The notes beneath the pieces were generated by a model. It was not told where the DNA came from. It saw nothing but the letters and a program-made list of their open reading frames with translations, and ran no database searches. The translations under genes were made by a program, and so were the position numbers. DNA of 64,000 nt from Unio delphinus (lineage: Eukaryota > Mollusca > Bivalvia > Unionida > Unionidae). The stretch is taken from positions 6,223,501 through 6,287,500 of the forward strand of contig JAQISU010000115.1 of the NCBI GenBank assembly GCA_029339505.1, given 5' to 3'. This document shows positions 40,450-50,800 of this stretch, piece by piece; the stretch's first letter is position 1; every line of letters starts with the position of its first letter.

Positions 40450-40585
40450 AGTGCTGTGCGCAAAGCGAGGCAGCTATTATTACCATGTTTATGTCTTTGA
40501 TATTACTCGGCCTGGGTTCGAACCTGCGACCTTTACTACCGAGTTTGACTCTATTACAACTAGGCCACCAGAGCGGTCCGATCAT
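40450..40585 (-). mobile_element. tRNA-derived SINE head
   Basis: On the minus strand an A-box-like TGGCCTAGTTG (about 40558-40569) is followed by the B box GGTTCGAACCC (40513-40524), the internal RNA polymerase III promoter spacing of a tRNA. The surrounding sequence does not fold as a complete modern tRNA, and the 3' side continues into unrelated sequence, as in SINEs. Confidence 0.7.
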
Positions 40586-40877
40586 GTCATTTTCAGTCCA
40601 ATTTCAAATTAGGTTAAGTCACTGTTAATTTCTCGTGCCTAAGTTAACAATCACATTTTGAAGACTTTTTTTTCTTCGTTGCACATGTAAAAAAAAAACG
40701 TGCGGATATTTTATGTTTGTATACTGTTTGTTTATAACTATGTTGATGCAAAACTTGTGATATACGTGATTGCACTAGGACTGCGGCTCACTATTTATTG
40801 TATCATTTAAGCGATACCCGGTGAGAATAGGATGTCTAACAAAGTTTAGTATCAGTACATTGTTTGTGTGGAAGATT

Positions 40878-41705
40878 AATGCCTACTCTGAGATAATGCC
40901 TACTATGATGTAATGCCTATTCTGTTGTAATGCCAACTCTGTTGTAATGCTTACTCTCATGTAATGCTTACTCTGATGTAATGCCTACTGTGACGTAATG
41001 CCTACTGTAATGTTATGCCTACTCTAATGTAATGCCTACTCTGATTTAATGCCTATTCTATTCTAATGCCAACTATGTTGTAATGCTAACTGCGATGTAA
41101 TGCTTACTCTGATGTAATGCTTACTCTGATGTATTGCCAAGTCTGTTGTAATGCATACTCTAAGGTAATGCCAACTATGTTGTAAGGCCTACTCTGATGT
41201 AATGCAAACTATGTTGTAAGGCCAACTCTGTTGTAATGCCTACTCTGATGTAATGCCAAGTCTGTTGTAATGCCCACTCTGATGTAATGCCAACTATGTT
41301 GTAAGGCCAACTCTGTTGTAATGCCTACTCTGATGTAATGCCAACTATGTTGTAAGGCCAACTCCGTTGTTATGCCTACTCTGATGTAATGCCAAGTCTG
41401 TTGTAATGCCCACTCTGATGTAATGCCAACTATGTTGTAAGGCCAACTCTGTTGTAATGCCTACTCTGATGTAATGCCAAGTCTGTTGTAATGCCTACTC
41501 TAATGTAATGCCAACAATGTTGTAAGGCCAGCTCTGTTTTAATGCCTACACTGATGTAATGCCAACTATGTTGTAAGGCCAACTCTGTTGTAATGCCTAC
41601 TCTGATGTAATGCCGAGTCTTCTGTAATGCCTACTCTAATGTAATGCCAAGTCTATTGTAATGACTACTCTGTTGTAATGCTTGCTCTGATGTAATGCCT
41701 TTCGT
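40878..41705. repeat. 17-bp minisatellite with higher-order order
   Basis: About 48 units of 17 bp around TAATGCCTACTCTGATG, with variants ending CCAACTATGTTG and GGCCAACTCTGTTG. A trio or quartet of variants recurs in the same order (near 41180, 41280, 41340, 41420, 41560), so multi-unit blocks were copied. Confidence 0.9.
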
Positions 41706-43580
41706 CAACGTTGCATTCACAGAATCTACTATTTGTAAGTTTAATAAATCAGTACACAGTAGGGCTAGTAACACTCAAGAAGAGCTACAACATTACATCT
41801 GTCTCCTTAAAAAATTCAAATACCGCATATACTCACATATTACACCAATCTAACTGAAGTAGCATAATGCGCCGGCAGATCTGAATCTATGAGATTTTAA
41901 GGCGTTATCAGTAGAACAAGCGACGTTCTGCTAGAAGGTTAAACGACGGGATATTAGGTTATATGTTGTTTACAGAAGGATCCGACTTACAAGCGAGTGT
42001 TGAAACCCTTAGCTGTACTTTGGATCGGATATCAGAAAGAAGCAGGTATGATTTGAGCTGGACACATATGTTATTGCTGGACACATAGGTTTAGTGTTGG
42101 GCAAATAAATTATTGCCGCAACAGTTTTGTGCTGGACTCAGATTCGTGCTTGACACTGATTAGTGCTAGACACATGTTAGTGTTCCCATAGTTACTGATT
42201 AAACATATTTTTAGCGACGCACGCACTCTCTTTGTTTGATTATGATTTGTTTAATGTCAGGCGCATGCGTATTTATTTAACGGGGCCATGACAGGACATT
42301 TAATCAGGTAAACAATTTACGAGTGCAGGTTGTTCTTTCAAAATTAAAACGTCCATATCTATGTAACCAGAGATTGTTTTTACGTGTAATATTTTCATTT
42401 GGCAGTTTTACTAAAAATGTTTTCGATATAAAATTGTTTCAATAAGACTTCCCGCAAACTTTTTCTAAAAGTTGAATACTTAGGGGCAGAAAATGATTGT
42501 AATTTATTTCTTCAGTTTTTTGGCGGAACATCAATAGGCGTCTTGCAGCAAATTATATATACCTAAGTATATTATTTAACACATCTTTGAGTCTCTTTGA
42601 TATAACAATGTTTTGATATACTAATGAGGCAAAAATATAATATATTAATTCAAATTTAAACGCAAATAGAGAAGATAAATAAGCAAATTGCATTGTAAAG
42701 CAATCTTTCTCTAAAATGAGTGTGAAGAGATAGATGAAGATTTTTCATGGAATCAAATTGACCTATTAACTGAATCTAACGAAAACGTTGTATTTCCCTC
42801 AGTGCAAAATTATAACATACAAGTTTCTCCCGCTTGAAATCAATAAAGTATAACATCATCTCTGTAGCCGTAACGAAATGTCTGAGTACTGGGTTGGGTT
42901 ATGTGACCCCGGGTTTTGCTTAATGACTTCATACATATGCTGCCATTTAAGTATGCAAAATTTTCGGGGTGAAGGTGGAAACTCTAAACAAAACAACTTA
43001 GCAGTAACTCCATTCAAAAGATTCTCTTAGTCACTAATATAGAAATAAATAGAATACTGACGCTTGAGGTAAATATATTTATGTTTTAATGACTCTCATT
43101 TATTCTGTTAGATATCGAATAATAATTTTAGGTGCTCAACATATACATTATCAGAAGATACGATTATGGCTAATATTGTTGACAAGGACACGACTTGAGT
43201 AGTAGCATGAGTTTGAAATCGTGTTTGAGTCTTTTTAAACCACCGGTTTTAAATCCACGGAAAACGTACGTGCGTTAAAGTGTGTTCAAAACGCTAAGCC
43301 AGCACGGTTTCGAAGCCATAACCCTAAAAAATCGCACTCACCTGCACACACGCGTGTTCGATTTACCCCAAACACGGCCCACACTAACCCTAGCCTGACA
43401 TGAGACGATTTTATCCTCAATCGATGCTGTTTTGCGCGCCCTCTTCTCAAGTGGAATAGTGTTGTTTTAATAAACTATGTTTCCGAGCGTTGTATAGAAC
43501 ATCATTATGCTTTATTGAATGCACTTTTCATGCGTGATAATTGTGGTGCCTTTGCTCATTGAAGTACTAATATGAGTGTA
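41706..43580. other. non-coding interval
   Basis: No gene is recognised. A few degenerate GTGCTGGACACA-like units occur at about 42055-42185. Confidence 0.45.
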
Positions 43581-43581
43581 G

Positions 43582-44825
43582 TGTCACGGAATTGTATACT
43601 TTCTTTTATTTTTTAAATACATGTACTCGGGTTTCGTTTTTTTGTGTACAGCGATACCCGAGGGTGATTTATGTATCTTGCTTTGTATTTCGAAATATAG
43701 AGTTCGGTTCATCCTTTGCTGCACGTGCGAAGTGCTCTCAATTGGAAGAACCGAATGCCTTCAGTGAACAGACGAAATATGTGTATATTTACCTCACAGT
43801 AGGTATAATTCTTTGCATTACGGATAGTATTGTAAGTCAGCGGTCTACTATAAGGATGTGCACATCTTCAGCTGTAGAGGTATGTAAGTTTATTAATTTC
43901 TTATATAGAAGATATAACTATTGTACTACCACGTCTAGTATTGTATGTTGGCTATGTAGCTTTTATTTCCCCAGTATAATGCGTATATTTTTATTCTTGT
44001 TTGCGAGTTAGCAAGGGATTTATATTAGTAATGTAGAGCTTTATTTTTAAGAAATGTTTAGTACAGTAGGATACTTATCGAGAAGGGTTGGGTTTATTTT
44101 TGAACTTGTTGTTTTGTAATTATTGTGCTGATAATGTAATCTGTATAACTTGCCGTGTATAACGTTATTACATTTTTATGCCCGTGTCGTGTATAGTACA
44201 CGTTATTGTATATCTGTTCAGCTGTCCGGAATGTCCGGAGTCTATAGAGCTGTCCAAAATATCTAGAGTGTCTGGAGTGTTCTGAGTGACCCGAGCATTA
44301 CAAATTATCGGAGTGATCGAGGCCGGCGTGGTGCAAGCTGTATAGCCAACCACAGGAATTAACCATAGAAGCTGTGAAGCTGAACTGTAGCAGTTGTGAA
44401 GCTAAATTAAAGTGTGCTGATGACGGAGTGTATCTCATTACATATAATCTTGTAGCCGTGGGATAATATTGGGGTTCGTAAACCCCATTGTATCTTTCGG
44501 GACTGTAAAGATAAGTTGTAGATCTGTTCCATTATTGTTTGCATAATTTCATGAGTCAGATTCTACATAGTTTACTAGCTATGTAAGCGATATCCACCTT
44601 TTTGTAGTGAAATCACTGTCAACCATTCACCCCTTGTTTTTGTATTTTGTAAATTAATTTATTTGTATTTTTCATTATTACATTTGTGCATTATTATGTT
44701 AATGAATCCAGTATTTAGATTATATATACATGCACGTATTCATACCTAATTGCTCATTCAAGTCCTTCAGCATTAAAACATTGCATTTTTTCATCGTCAA
44801 AAGCTTTATATTGTGAGTCCGGAAA
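43582..44825 (+). mobile_element. solo LTR of the Gypsy-relic family
   Basis: Starts TGTCACGG and is homologous, in opposite orientation, to the LTR at 29533-30412 to about ATTGTGAGTCCGG. It is about 1.2 kb, longer than the other copy. No internal coding region is attached. Open frames inside are LTR sequence. Confidence 0.75.
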
Positions 44826-44854
44826 TCCTGCCAGATTATCTTGTTACATGAAGA

Positions 44855-45430
44855 CTAGTTCATCTTGTCAGCTATCATGTAGCTGTTCGTGAACGTGTTA
44901 AAGTTTTTCCTTGCGTCGTGACAAACAGAACGGGAAGAACTCACAGCGGAGTTCGAAGAAAAATTTGTACCATAGATCAAGCATGTGTGTGAAACCTTTG
45001 ATGTTGGGAACAAAAAGGACCATGGATTGATTGTCATGACACCAAAACACACCCTAAATGGCGTCTGAGAGTTAATAAAGTATCCTACATAAAAATCCAA
45101 GCATTGAAGAAAATACAGCCTGATATATTTAACGACTAGGCCGTCAAAAGATCCAGAAAATGTTGTGGAATTTTTCGCTTCTTCGCCCGATAGTGGCAAA
45201 GGTGTGAACAGCATGTAGCATTTGACCCTGAATTGCATGCATTTCGCGATGAAATAAAAAAAATCAAAAAGTCGCGTTGGTGCTGGTATTACCTCATCTA
45301 TTATCCGTTGTGATTGAGTGTCTGTCATAAGTAACAGGTTAATGTACTCGTTAATGGACTGGAAACATTCAAGGGGTTTAACGAAGGAAACAACGCACCT
45401 GAAGTCATCAAAGTCAAGTTCATTTGTCAT
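44855..45430 (-). CDS. hypothetical protein (uncertain)
   Basis: An open frame of 191 residues from the ATG at 45430 (MTNELDFDD...). No family is recognised and composition is not distinctive (Phe- and Ser-rich, with hydrophobic stretches around LFDFFYFIAKCMQF). It lies between a solo LTR and the left side of the Polinton. It could be chance, a host exon or an accessory gene of the element. Confidence 0.3.
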   Translation of the reverse strand: MTNELDFDDFRCVVSFVKPLECFQSINEYINLLLMTDTQSQRIIDEVIPAPTRLFDFFYFIAKCMQFRVKCYMLFTPLPLSGEEAKNSTTFSGSFDGLVVKYIRLYFLQCLDFYVGYFINSQTPFRVCFGVMTINPWSFLFPTSKVSHTCLIYGTNFSSNSAVSSSRSVCHDARKNFNTFTNSYMIADKMN

Positions 45431-45461
45431 CGACTGCTCAGCAACAACATCAGTAGTAATA

Positions 45462-45725
45462 GGGGACACTATAGCCTCAATGGAAAATCCAGTCAAAAAG
45501 TGCTTGGGACACTATAGCCTCAAGATTTATAGCCTCAAGGGAAAATCCAGTCAAAAACAGCTTGGGACACTATAGCCTCAAAACAGCTTGGGACACTATA
45601 GCCTCAAGGGAAATGGAACATGGGGGATCTGTATAGCGTCAAGGGAAATTGAACATAGTGGGTCTATATAGCCTCAAGGGAAATGGAACATAGTGGGACT
45701 ATATAGCCTCAAGGGAAATATAACA
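45462..45725. repeat. interspersed repeat left of the Polinton
   Basis: At least seven copies of a core ACTATAGCCTCAAGGGAAA (or close variants such as CTATATAGCCTCAAGG), spaced 30-60 bp, some with AATCCAGTCAAAAA and CTTGGGAC between. It sits just outside the first Polinton gene and may be subterminal repeat of the element or of the insertion site. Confidence 0.75.
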
Positions 45726-45770
45726 TGGGAAATAAAACAAGGGAAAAAAGGGTGGCAATGAAAGCTACTA

Positions 45771-45806
45771 TCTTTTCGAGACTTATGAGTGGCCCTGAAA
45801 AGGGCC
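45771..45806 (-). terminator. histone-type 3' processing signal of the 45834-46067 gene
   Basis: On the minus strand, GGCCCT-TTTC-AGGGCC (45806-45791) forms a perfect 6-bp stem with a 4-nt loop. It is preceded by CCTAAC and followed by ACTCA. Eleven nt later comes TCGAAAAGA (45779-45771), matching the purine-rich downstream element that pairs with U7 snRNA. The hairpin starts 27 nt after the stop codon. Confidence 0.8.
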
Positions 45807-45833
45807 GTTAGGTGTAATGTTAACGTTGTCTTG

Positions 45834-46067
45834 TTAACACAGAGGACATCTCACAGATCTTCTTCTCTTCCTTAAACTTCTCCTTACTGTGGGTCCATAG
45901 AAGAGAACTCTCTTCAAGCAACCTTGTCTTTCCACATAGACTCTTCTCTTCCAATAGGCTGTCTCCGTCCTATGAATGACACTCCATGATGATCTGACAT
46001 ACATGGGTATGTCAGTCCTAAACAGCATACTTGACACAAGGGTTGACGATTCAACATTAGTCCACAT
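45834..46067 (-). CDS. small basic protein with histone-type mRNA 3' end
   Basis: ATG at 46067, 77 residues. No family is recognised. The C-terminal half is strongly basic (VRRSLRKRRRSVRCPLC), as in a DNA- or nucleus-directed peptide. On the minus strand a TATAAAT (46117-46111) sits about 45 nt upstream of the ATG. It is divergently paired with the plus-strand gene at 46286-46921; the two ATGs are about 220 bp apart. The gene lies at the left edge of the Polinton and ends in a histone-like hairpin. That signal is the best evidence that this short frame is real. Confidence 0.65.
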   Translation of the reverse strand: MWTNVESSTLVSSMLFRTDIPMYVRSSWSVIHRTETAYWKRRVYVERQGCLKRVLFYGPTVRRSLRKRRRSVRCPLC

Positions 46068-46106
46068 CTTCTGATGAGAACAGGTGAATCGAATGCCGTG
46101 TACTGC

Positions 46107-46240
46107 GGTTATTTATAGGGGAAGAGCGGATTGAAACGGATTGAGTGTATCCACCAATCCAAACGTGCGTTACAAAAGTCAGACACAGCCATCCAATCGG
46201 AAGAGAGCAGTCTGTGACGTCACCTTTTCTATATAGAGGT
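46107..46240. promoter_or_regulatory. divergent promoter with CRE palindrome
   Basis: Between the two divergent left-end genes lie a minus-strand TATAAAT (46111-46117), a perfect CRE/ATF palindrome GTGACGTCAC (46214-46223) and a plus-strand CTATATA (46229-46236). The plus-strand ATG is about 50 nt after its TATA box. The arrangement resembles a compact bidirectional promoter. Confidence 0.6.
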
Positions 46241-46285
46241 ACTAGCGCCTGTGCGCAGTCAATCGATTCAAGAGAGTTGTCAATC

Positions 46286-46921
46286 ATGGCGGACAGTAAG
46301 AAGACAATGAATTGGAGTGAGACAGGAGTAGAGATAGCAAGTCATGGACCAACAGTGACTACTAAAGTCATGACAAATCTACATCCAGAAGAAGTTGATT
46401 TTAACTGGGATATTGTGGATTTTTTAACATCGCAAGAATTTATTCCGGAACCTTCGTTGCCTTCTGTATCTTCTTATGGACACGTCGATGATTTTAAACA
46501 AAGACAAAAAGAAGAATTGGAGCGATTTTTACAACAACAGAAAGTAGAAGAACAAGCTTTTCTTATGCAACAGCAGGAAGAAGAAGCAAGAAGAAAACAC
46601 CAGGAAGAAACAGTAGCAGCAACGGAGAAGAATGAAGACCAAGGACAGAAAGAAAATAGTGAAAATCAAACGGTTACGACGGTACTTTTAGATATTTTAG
46701 CTGAGTTAAGGAGTCTGAAACAAATGTATCAGACTTCTTTATCACGACCGAAGAGAAAAAGACCTTCTCGAGCGAAACAACCTGATCTCTCTGTGACTAC
46801 GTCTACCTTACCACCGTTAGTGATTTCTACCAAATCATTGACAAGAACCACCAGTCCCGAAGTAGGCCTTGGCCGTGGCAAAGGCTTAAGACAGCTCAAG
46901 AGGATTTCATCCCGTTTCTGA
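46286..46921 (+). CDS. Gln/Glu-rich coiled-coil protein with basic tail
   Basis: I chose the ATG at 46286 (MADSKKTMNWSE); the frame is open further upstream but without an ATG that fits the TATA box. The product is 211 residues: an acidic N-terminus, a central Gln/Glu-rich coiled-coil-like stretch (about residues 75-135, EELERFLQQQKVEEQAFLMQ), a leucine-rich segment (LLDILAELRSLKQMYQT) and a basic C-terminus (RPKRKRPSRAKQP, then RQLKRISSRF). No family is recognised. It is the first rightward gene of the element and ends in a histone-type hairpin 31 nt after the stop. A nuclear or DNA-bound role, or a terminal-protein role, is only a guess. Confidence 0.75.
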   Translation: MADSKKTMNWSETGVEIASHGPTVTTKVMTNLHPEEVDFNWDIVDFLTSQEFIPEPSLPSVSSYGHVDDFKQRQKEELERFLQQQKVEEQAFLMQQQEEEARRKHQEETVAATEKNEDQGQKENSENQTVTTVLLDILAELRSLKQMYQTSLSRPKRKRPSRAKQPDLSVTTSTLPPLVISTKSLTRTTSPEVGLGRGKGLRQLKRISSRF

Positions 46922-46952
46922 GTTTGTTTTGTTTTAAACACAAAACACCAAC

Positions 46953-46990
46953 GGTCCTTTTCAGGACCACTCCAATTATTTCGAAAAGAA
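46953..46990 (+). terminator. histone-type 3' processing signal of the 46286-46921 gene
   Basis: CACCAAC is followed by GGTCCT-TTTC-AGGACC (46953-46968), a perfect 6-bp stem with a TTTC loop, then ACTCCA. Twelve nt further is TCGAAAAGAA (46981-46990). The layout equals that of replication-dependent histone genes (hairpin, ACCA-like flank, purine-rich downstream element). Confidence 0.85.
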
Positions 46991-47141
46991 ATACTATGTC
47001 AATTGCCTATTTCAATGAAAACTCAAAAGTCCTTTATGTTTTTAAAAACCCATGATGTACGTGTGAGTGAATGAATGTGTGAGTGTAGGTAATTATACTA
47101 TCAAATCAAAACCAAGAGACACTTATGTTTTTTCTCTTTAG

Positions 47142-47147
47142 TTTATT
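47142..47147 (-). terminator. poly(A) signal of the zinc-knuckle gene
   Basis: AATAAA on the minus strand, about 85 nt past the stop of the gene at 47230-47682. This gene therefore appears to use ordinary polyadenylation, unlike its left neighbours. Confidence 0.55.
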
Positions 47148-47229
47148 CTAGTACAAACGTCACAATTCAAAATCACAACATAACATAACACAAGACCACT
47201 TTAAAAAAGTTCATAGGTTTTCTTCTGTT

Positions 47230-47682
47230 TCACTCTTTCTGTTTTTTCATTTTCTTTACTGTCACAGCTTTTTTTTCTTCCTCTTCACTTTCGTTTCGTC
47301 TTCTTTTCTTGTGAACGTGACGGGGTTCTTCCTTGGGGGAGGGTACCTCTTCCTCCTCCTGTTCAGAATTCCTTTCCTCCTCCTCTTTCTCCTCCTCCTC
47401 CTCCTGTTCCTGTTGTTTCTTAGGGCAGTTTGGAGACCAATGTCCTTTCTCTTTACAATAATAACAGGTATCTTGACTTTTGTCTCTATTGTAGCCTTTT
47501 TTATTTTTGTTACGATCTGAACATTCTGTAGCCCAATGTCCTTTCTTCTTACAGATATAGCAAGTATCTTGACTTTTATCTCGATAGGAAGGAGAGTAGG
47601 CCGTCGGCTGGTCTGACGAAAACTTTCGTATGACCCCACGTAAAGCTCTAATGAGAAGTTCCACTTGTGTAGGTTCTTCCAT
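47230..47682 (-). CDS. CCHC zinc-knuckle protein with acidic and basic tail
   Basis: ATG at 47682 (MEEPTQVELLIRAL), 150 residues. Two CCHC knuckles of the form C-x2-C-x4-H-x4-C are visible: CYICKKKGHWATEC and CYYCKEKGHWSPNC. A Glu-rich run (QEEEEEKEEEERN) and a Lys/Arg-rich C-terminus (HKKRRRNESEEEEKK, VKKMKKQKE) follow. Such knuckles bind single-stranded nucleic acid in retroviral nucleocapsid and cellular proteins. It is transcribed divergently from the polymerase gene, with a TATATAAAG-type box on its own strand near 47740. A role in replication or RNA handling is inference. Confidence 0.85.
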   Translation of the reverse strand: MEEPTQVELLIRALRGVIRKFSSDQPTAYSPSYRDKSQDTCYICKKKGHWATECSDRNKNKKGYNRDKSQDTCYYCKEKGHWSPNCPKKQQEQEEEEEKEEEERNSEQEEEEVPSPKEEPRHVHKKRRRNESEEEEKKAVTVKKMKKQKE

Positions 47683-47729
47683 CGTTCTGGTCAATGTGAG
47701 AGTGAAAGGAATACTGAAAGGTTAGACAC

Positions 47730-47795
47730 TAACCCTTTATATATATATGCACGGATCGAACATGAATATATAGGGTTATGGTCTTTAAAAGGTAG
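47730..47795. promoter_or_regulatory. divergent promoter between zinc-knuckle and polymerase genes
   Basis: On the minus strand a TATATATAAAG block (about 47747-47737) lies about 55-65 nt ahead of the zinc-knuckle ATG. On the plus strand GAATATATAGG (47764-47774) and TTTAAAAGG (47784-47792) precede the polymerase ATG at 47819. Confidence 0.5.
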
Positions 47796-47818
47796 TCATT
47801 TGACTTTTTGCAGACAAG

Positions 47819-50800
47819 ATGAAAAGACCACATCATGCTGTGGAGAAAGGAAAAGACAGTAAGAGACAGAAACGTAATGTATCGCCTAACACAGTAGCTG
47901 AAGTCTTGGCTCAAATTCATGCCAGTGATTTTGAAGATGACATGAGTGAGCCCGAATCCACACCCAGACAATCCACGTCCAAGCAAAGTGCACCACCCTT
48001 AGTAAACCCTGAAAATTACTATCACATTCGAGAGACAGAAAAGCGTTCCTCTCGAAAATTTAGAACAACGGCTTACACGTATGCCGTAAAGTTTAAAGAT
48101 TTCAAGTCCAATGTACCTTTGGAGAATACAGAAGGGTTCATTACTGAGGTGTGGGATTCTGTGTTAACTGCACTGAAACAGCAATGTCAAGCCAAAGAAG
48201 ACGATCGCTTGAGACTTTCTATTCATCACGATAATTTGAAGTCTCCCGTTTGGATCGAGTTTACTAGCCCATCAGAATTAACACCTTCCAAAGTCATCGA
48301 CAAAATTCAACATGTGCAACAATCCAACGACAAGTTTCACATTGACGATGGAAAAGCCACACTGTTTATGACCCACGTGTCTCTTCCCCAGGGGACAGGA
48401 CGCAAAAAAGTATTATTGGTCGACAGCCTTCGCAGCATGAAGCGAAGCCTCGTCCAAATTAACAATCCTCAAGACCAAATGTGTTTAGCCCGTGCTGTCG
48501 TCGTGGGACGAACGTATGCCGACAAGAACGACACGACAGAATGGAAAAGAGCCTGGAAAACTATTAGACAATCGGACCGAGCCAAACAACGAAGTGAAGC
48601 AGAACTTCTGTTACAGCAAGCGGGGATATCCAAAGACACTCCTTGTGGCATTCCAGAAATGCAAAAGTTGCAAGACGTCTTGTCTCCACATTACACTTTG
48701 AAAGTACACCCTCAAGAAGTGCGTGGACCTCTTTTGTTTCGAGGCCACGATTTCAAAGACCGAAAATACATTCACGTCTATCATCACGATAGTCATTTTG
48801 ATACCATTACCAGTATCACTGGATTTCTGAAATACGGTTACTACTGTGAAAAATGTGACTATGGTTATAACAATCGAGAACAACACAAGTATTGTGGATC
48901 AAAATGTGAGGGATGTTTGGCCTCACAACCTTGTCTGGACCAAGGACAAGTACGAGTGCATTGCCCTGTGTGTCAGCGCACTTTTGTCAGTCTTACCTGT
49001 TACCAACAACATTTGAAGATGCAAGGTTCACAGCAGAGAAATGCTTGTCAGCTTCTGAGATTGTGCCCTACTTGTGGACAAGGCATACGTACCAATAGTG
49101 TTAAGTTACACGTTTGTCGAGGGAAGAAACGATGTCACATTTGTCGCCAAATTGTGGACTTGGAGCACGAATGCTTCATTCAAAAATATCAACCCCAACC
49201 AAAAGATACCCAGAAGAAAGGGAATTTTATCTTTTTTGATTTCGAATGCATGCAAGAGACCGGTATTCACATTCCCAATTTCTGCGTGGCTCATCGAGCG
49301 TGCGAGCAGTGCATCCAAGAACCTATCTTTAGTCATTGCCCTCACTGTAGCAAGATTCCTGGAGGACGTGAAAAAATCTTTCGAGGGTCAAACACGCTAG
49401 CCGATTTTGCCCAATGGATCTTAAATCCCATCGACGAAACGTGGAGTCCAGAAGACATCGAACGTTACGGAGAGTGTCATTGCCATGCCACGGTCATGGC
49501 TCACAATTTCTCGGGATACGATGGGCAATTTCTGCTTAGATACTATGCGGAACAAAGTACCGAACGGCCTCAAGTGACTTTGAACGGAGCCAAAATCATT
49601 TCTATGCAAGTAGGACAAGTACAGTTTAAAGATTCGATGTGTTACTTGGCCATGCCTTTGAGTCGCATGCCTAAAACGTTTGGAATGACAGAAATGGCCA
49701 AAGGTTATTTTCCACACTTTTTTAATACCGAAGCCAATCAACATGCCATTCTACCCCATTTGCCTGAGGTTGACGACTACGACCCCGACAACATGCGCAC
49801 CGAACAACGAGAAGCTTTCCATGCTTGGTACCAGACTCACGCCTCGGACCCCTTTGACTTTCAAGAAGAAATGTTAAAGTATTGTCGATCTGACGTGGAC
49901 ATTTTACGACGCTGTTGTGGAAAATTTCGAGAACTGTTCATGGAATACGGAGGGATCGATCCTTTGAAAGAAGCTTGTACCATTGCCAAAGCATGTTCCT
50001 TAGTGTACCGAAAACGCTTTATGCCCGAAAATACTCTAGCGGTCATCAGTCCTCAAACGACAAATTTTGTCAAACGTCAATACTCGGTTAAAGCTCTACG
50101 CTGGCTCCATTACTTGTGCGACAAGGAAGACAAATGGATCCAACACGCTCGCAACGGAGGAGGCGAAAAGACCATCGGAACGTATTCGGTAGATGGTTGG
50201 GACTTAGAAAACCCTCAGATCGTGTACGAGTTTAACGGATGTTTATTTCACGGATGTCCCCTATGCTACCCTCAGCGTAACACCAAAAATCAGTTTTTAC
50301 AACGAACCATGGAAGACTTGTACCAGACCACGTGTCAGCGACGTTTGAAGTTAGAACAGCAAGGATACCAGGTGGTGGAAATGTGGGAACACGAGTACGA
50401 TCAGCGTTTGAAAACCGATCCCGAGTTTAAACGCATCGTAGAAAGTTACAAGTGGGTGGACCCCCTGAACCCTCGGGATAGTTTGTACGGAGGACGAACG
50501 AATGCTACCTGTTTACTGTACCAAGCGGACGAGGAGAAGGGAGAAGAAATCAAATACTTGGACGTGTGTTCGTTGTATCCTTACGTGTGCAAATATTGTC
50601 ACTTTCCCGTAGGGCATCCAGAATTGATGACAGAACACATTGATTTGGACCACATTCGACAGTACGAAGGATTGATCAAGTGTAAAGTCTTACCACCCAC
50701 AGACTTGTACCATCCCGTTTTACCTCACCATTGCCAAGGAAAACTGATGTTTCCTTTGTGTCACACATGTGCCGAAACGTGCAACCAAGACCAACCTTGT

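Noticed and set aside
40450..40585. A functional tRNA gene.
   Set aside because: Both polymerase III boxes are present, but the arms do not pair as a full tRNA, so a SINE is the better reading.
47311..49744. Various frames on the opposite strand of the zinc-knuckle and polymerase genes.
   Set aside because: They overlap strongly conserved coding sequence and have no features of their own.
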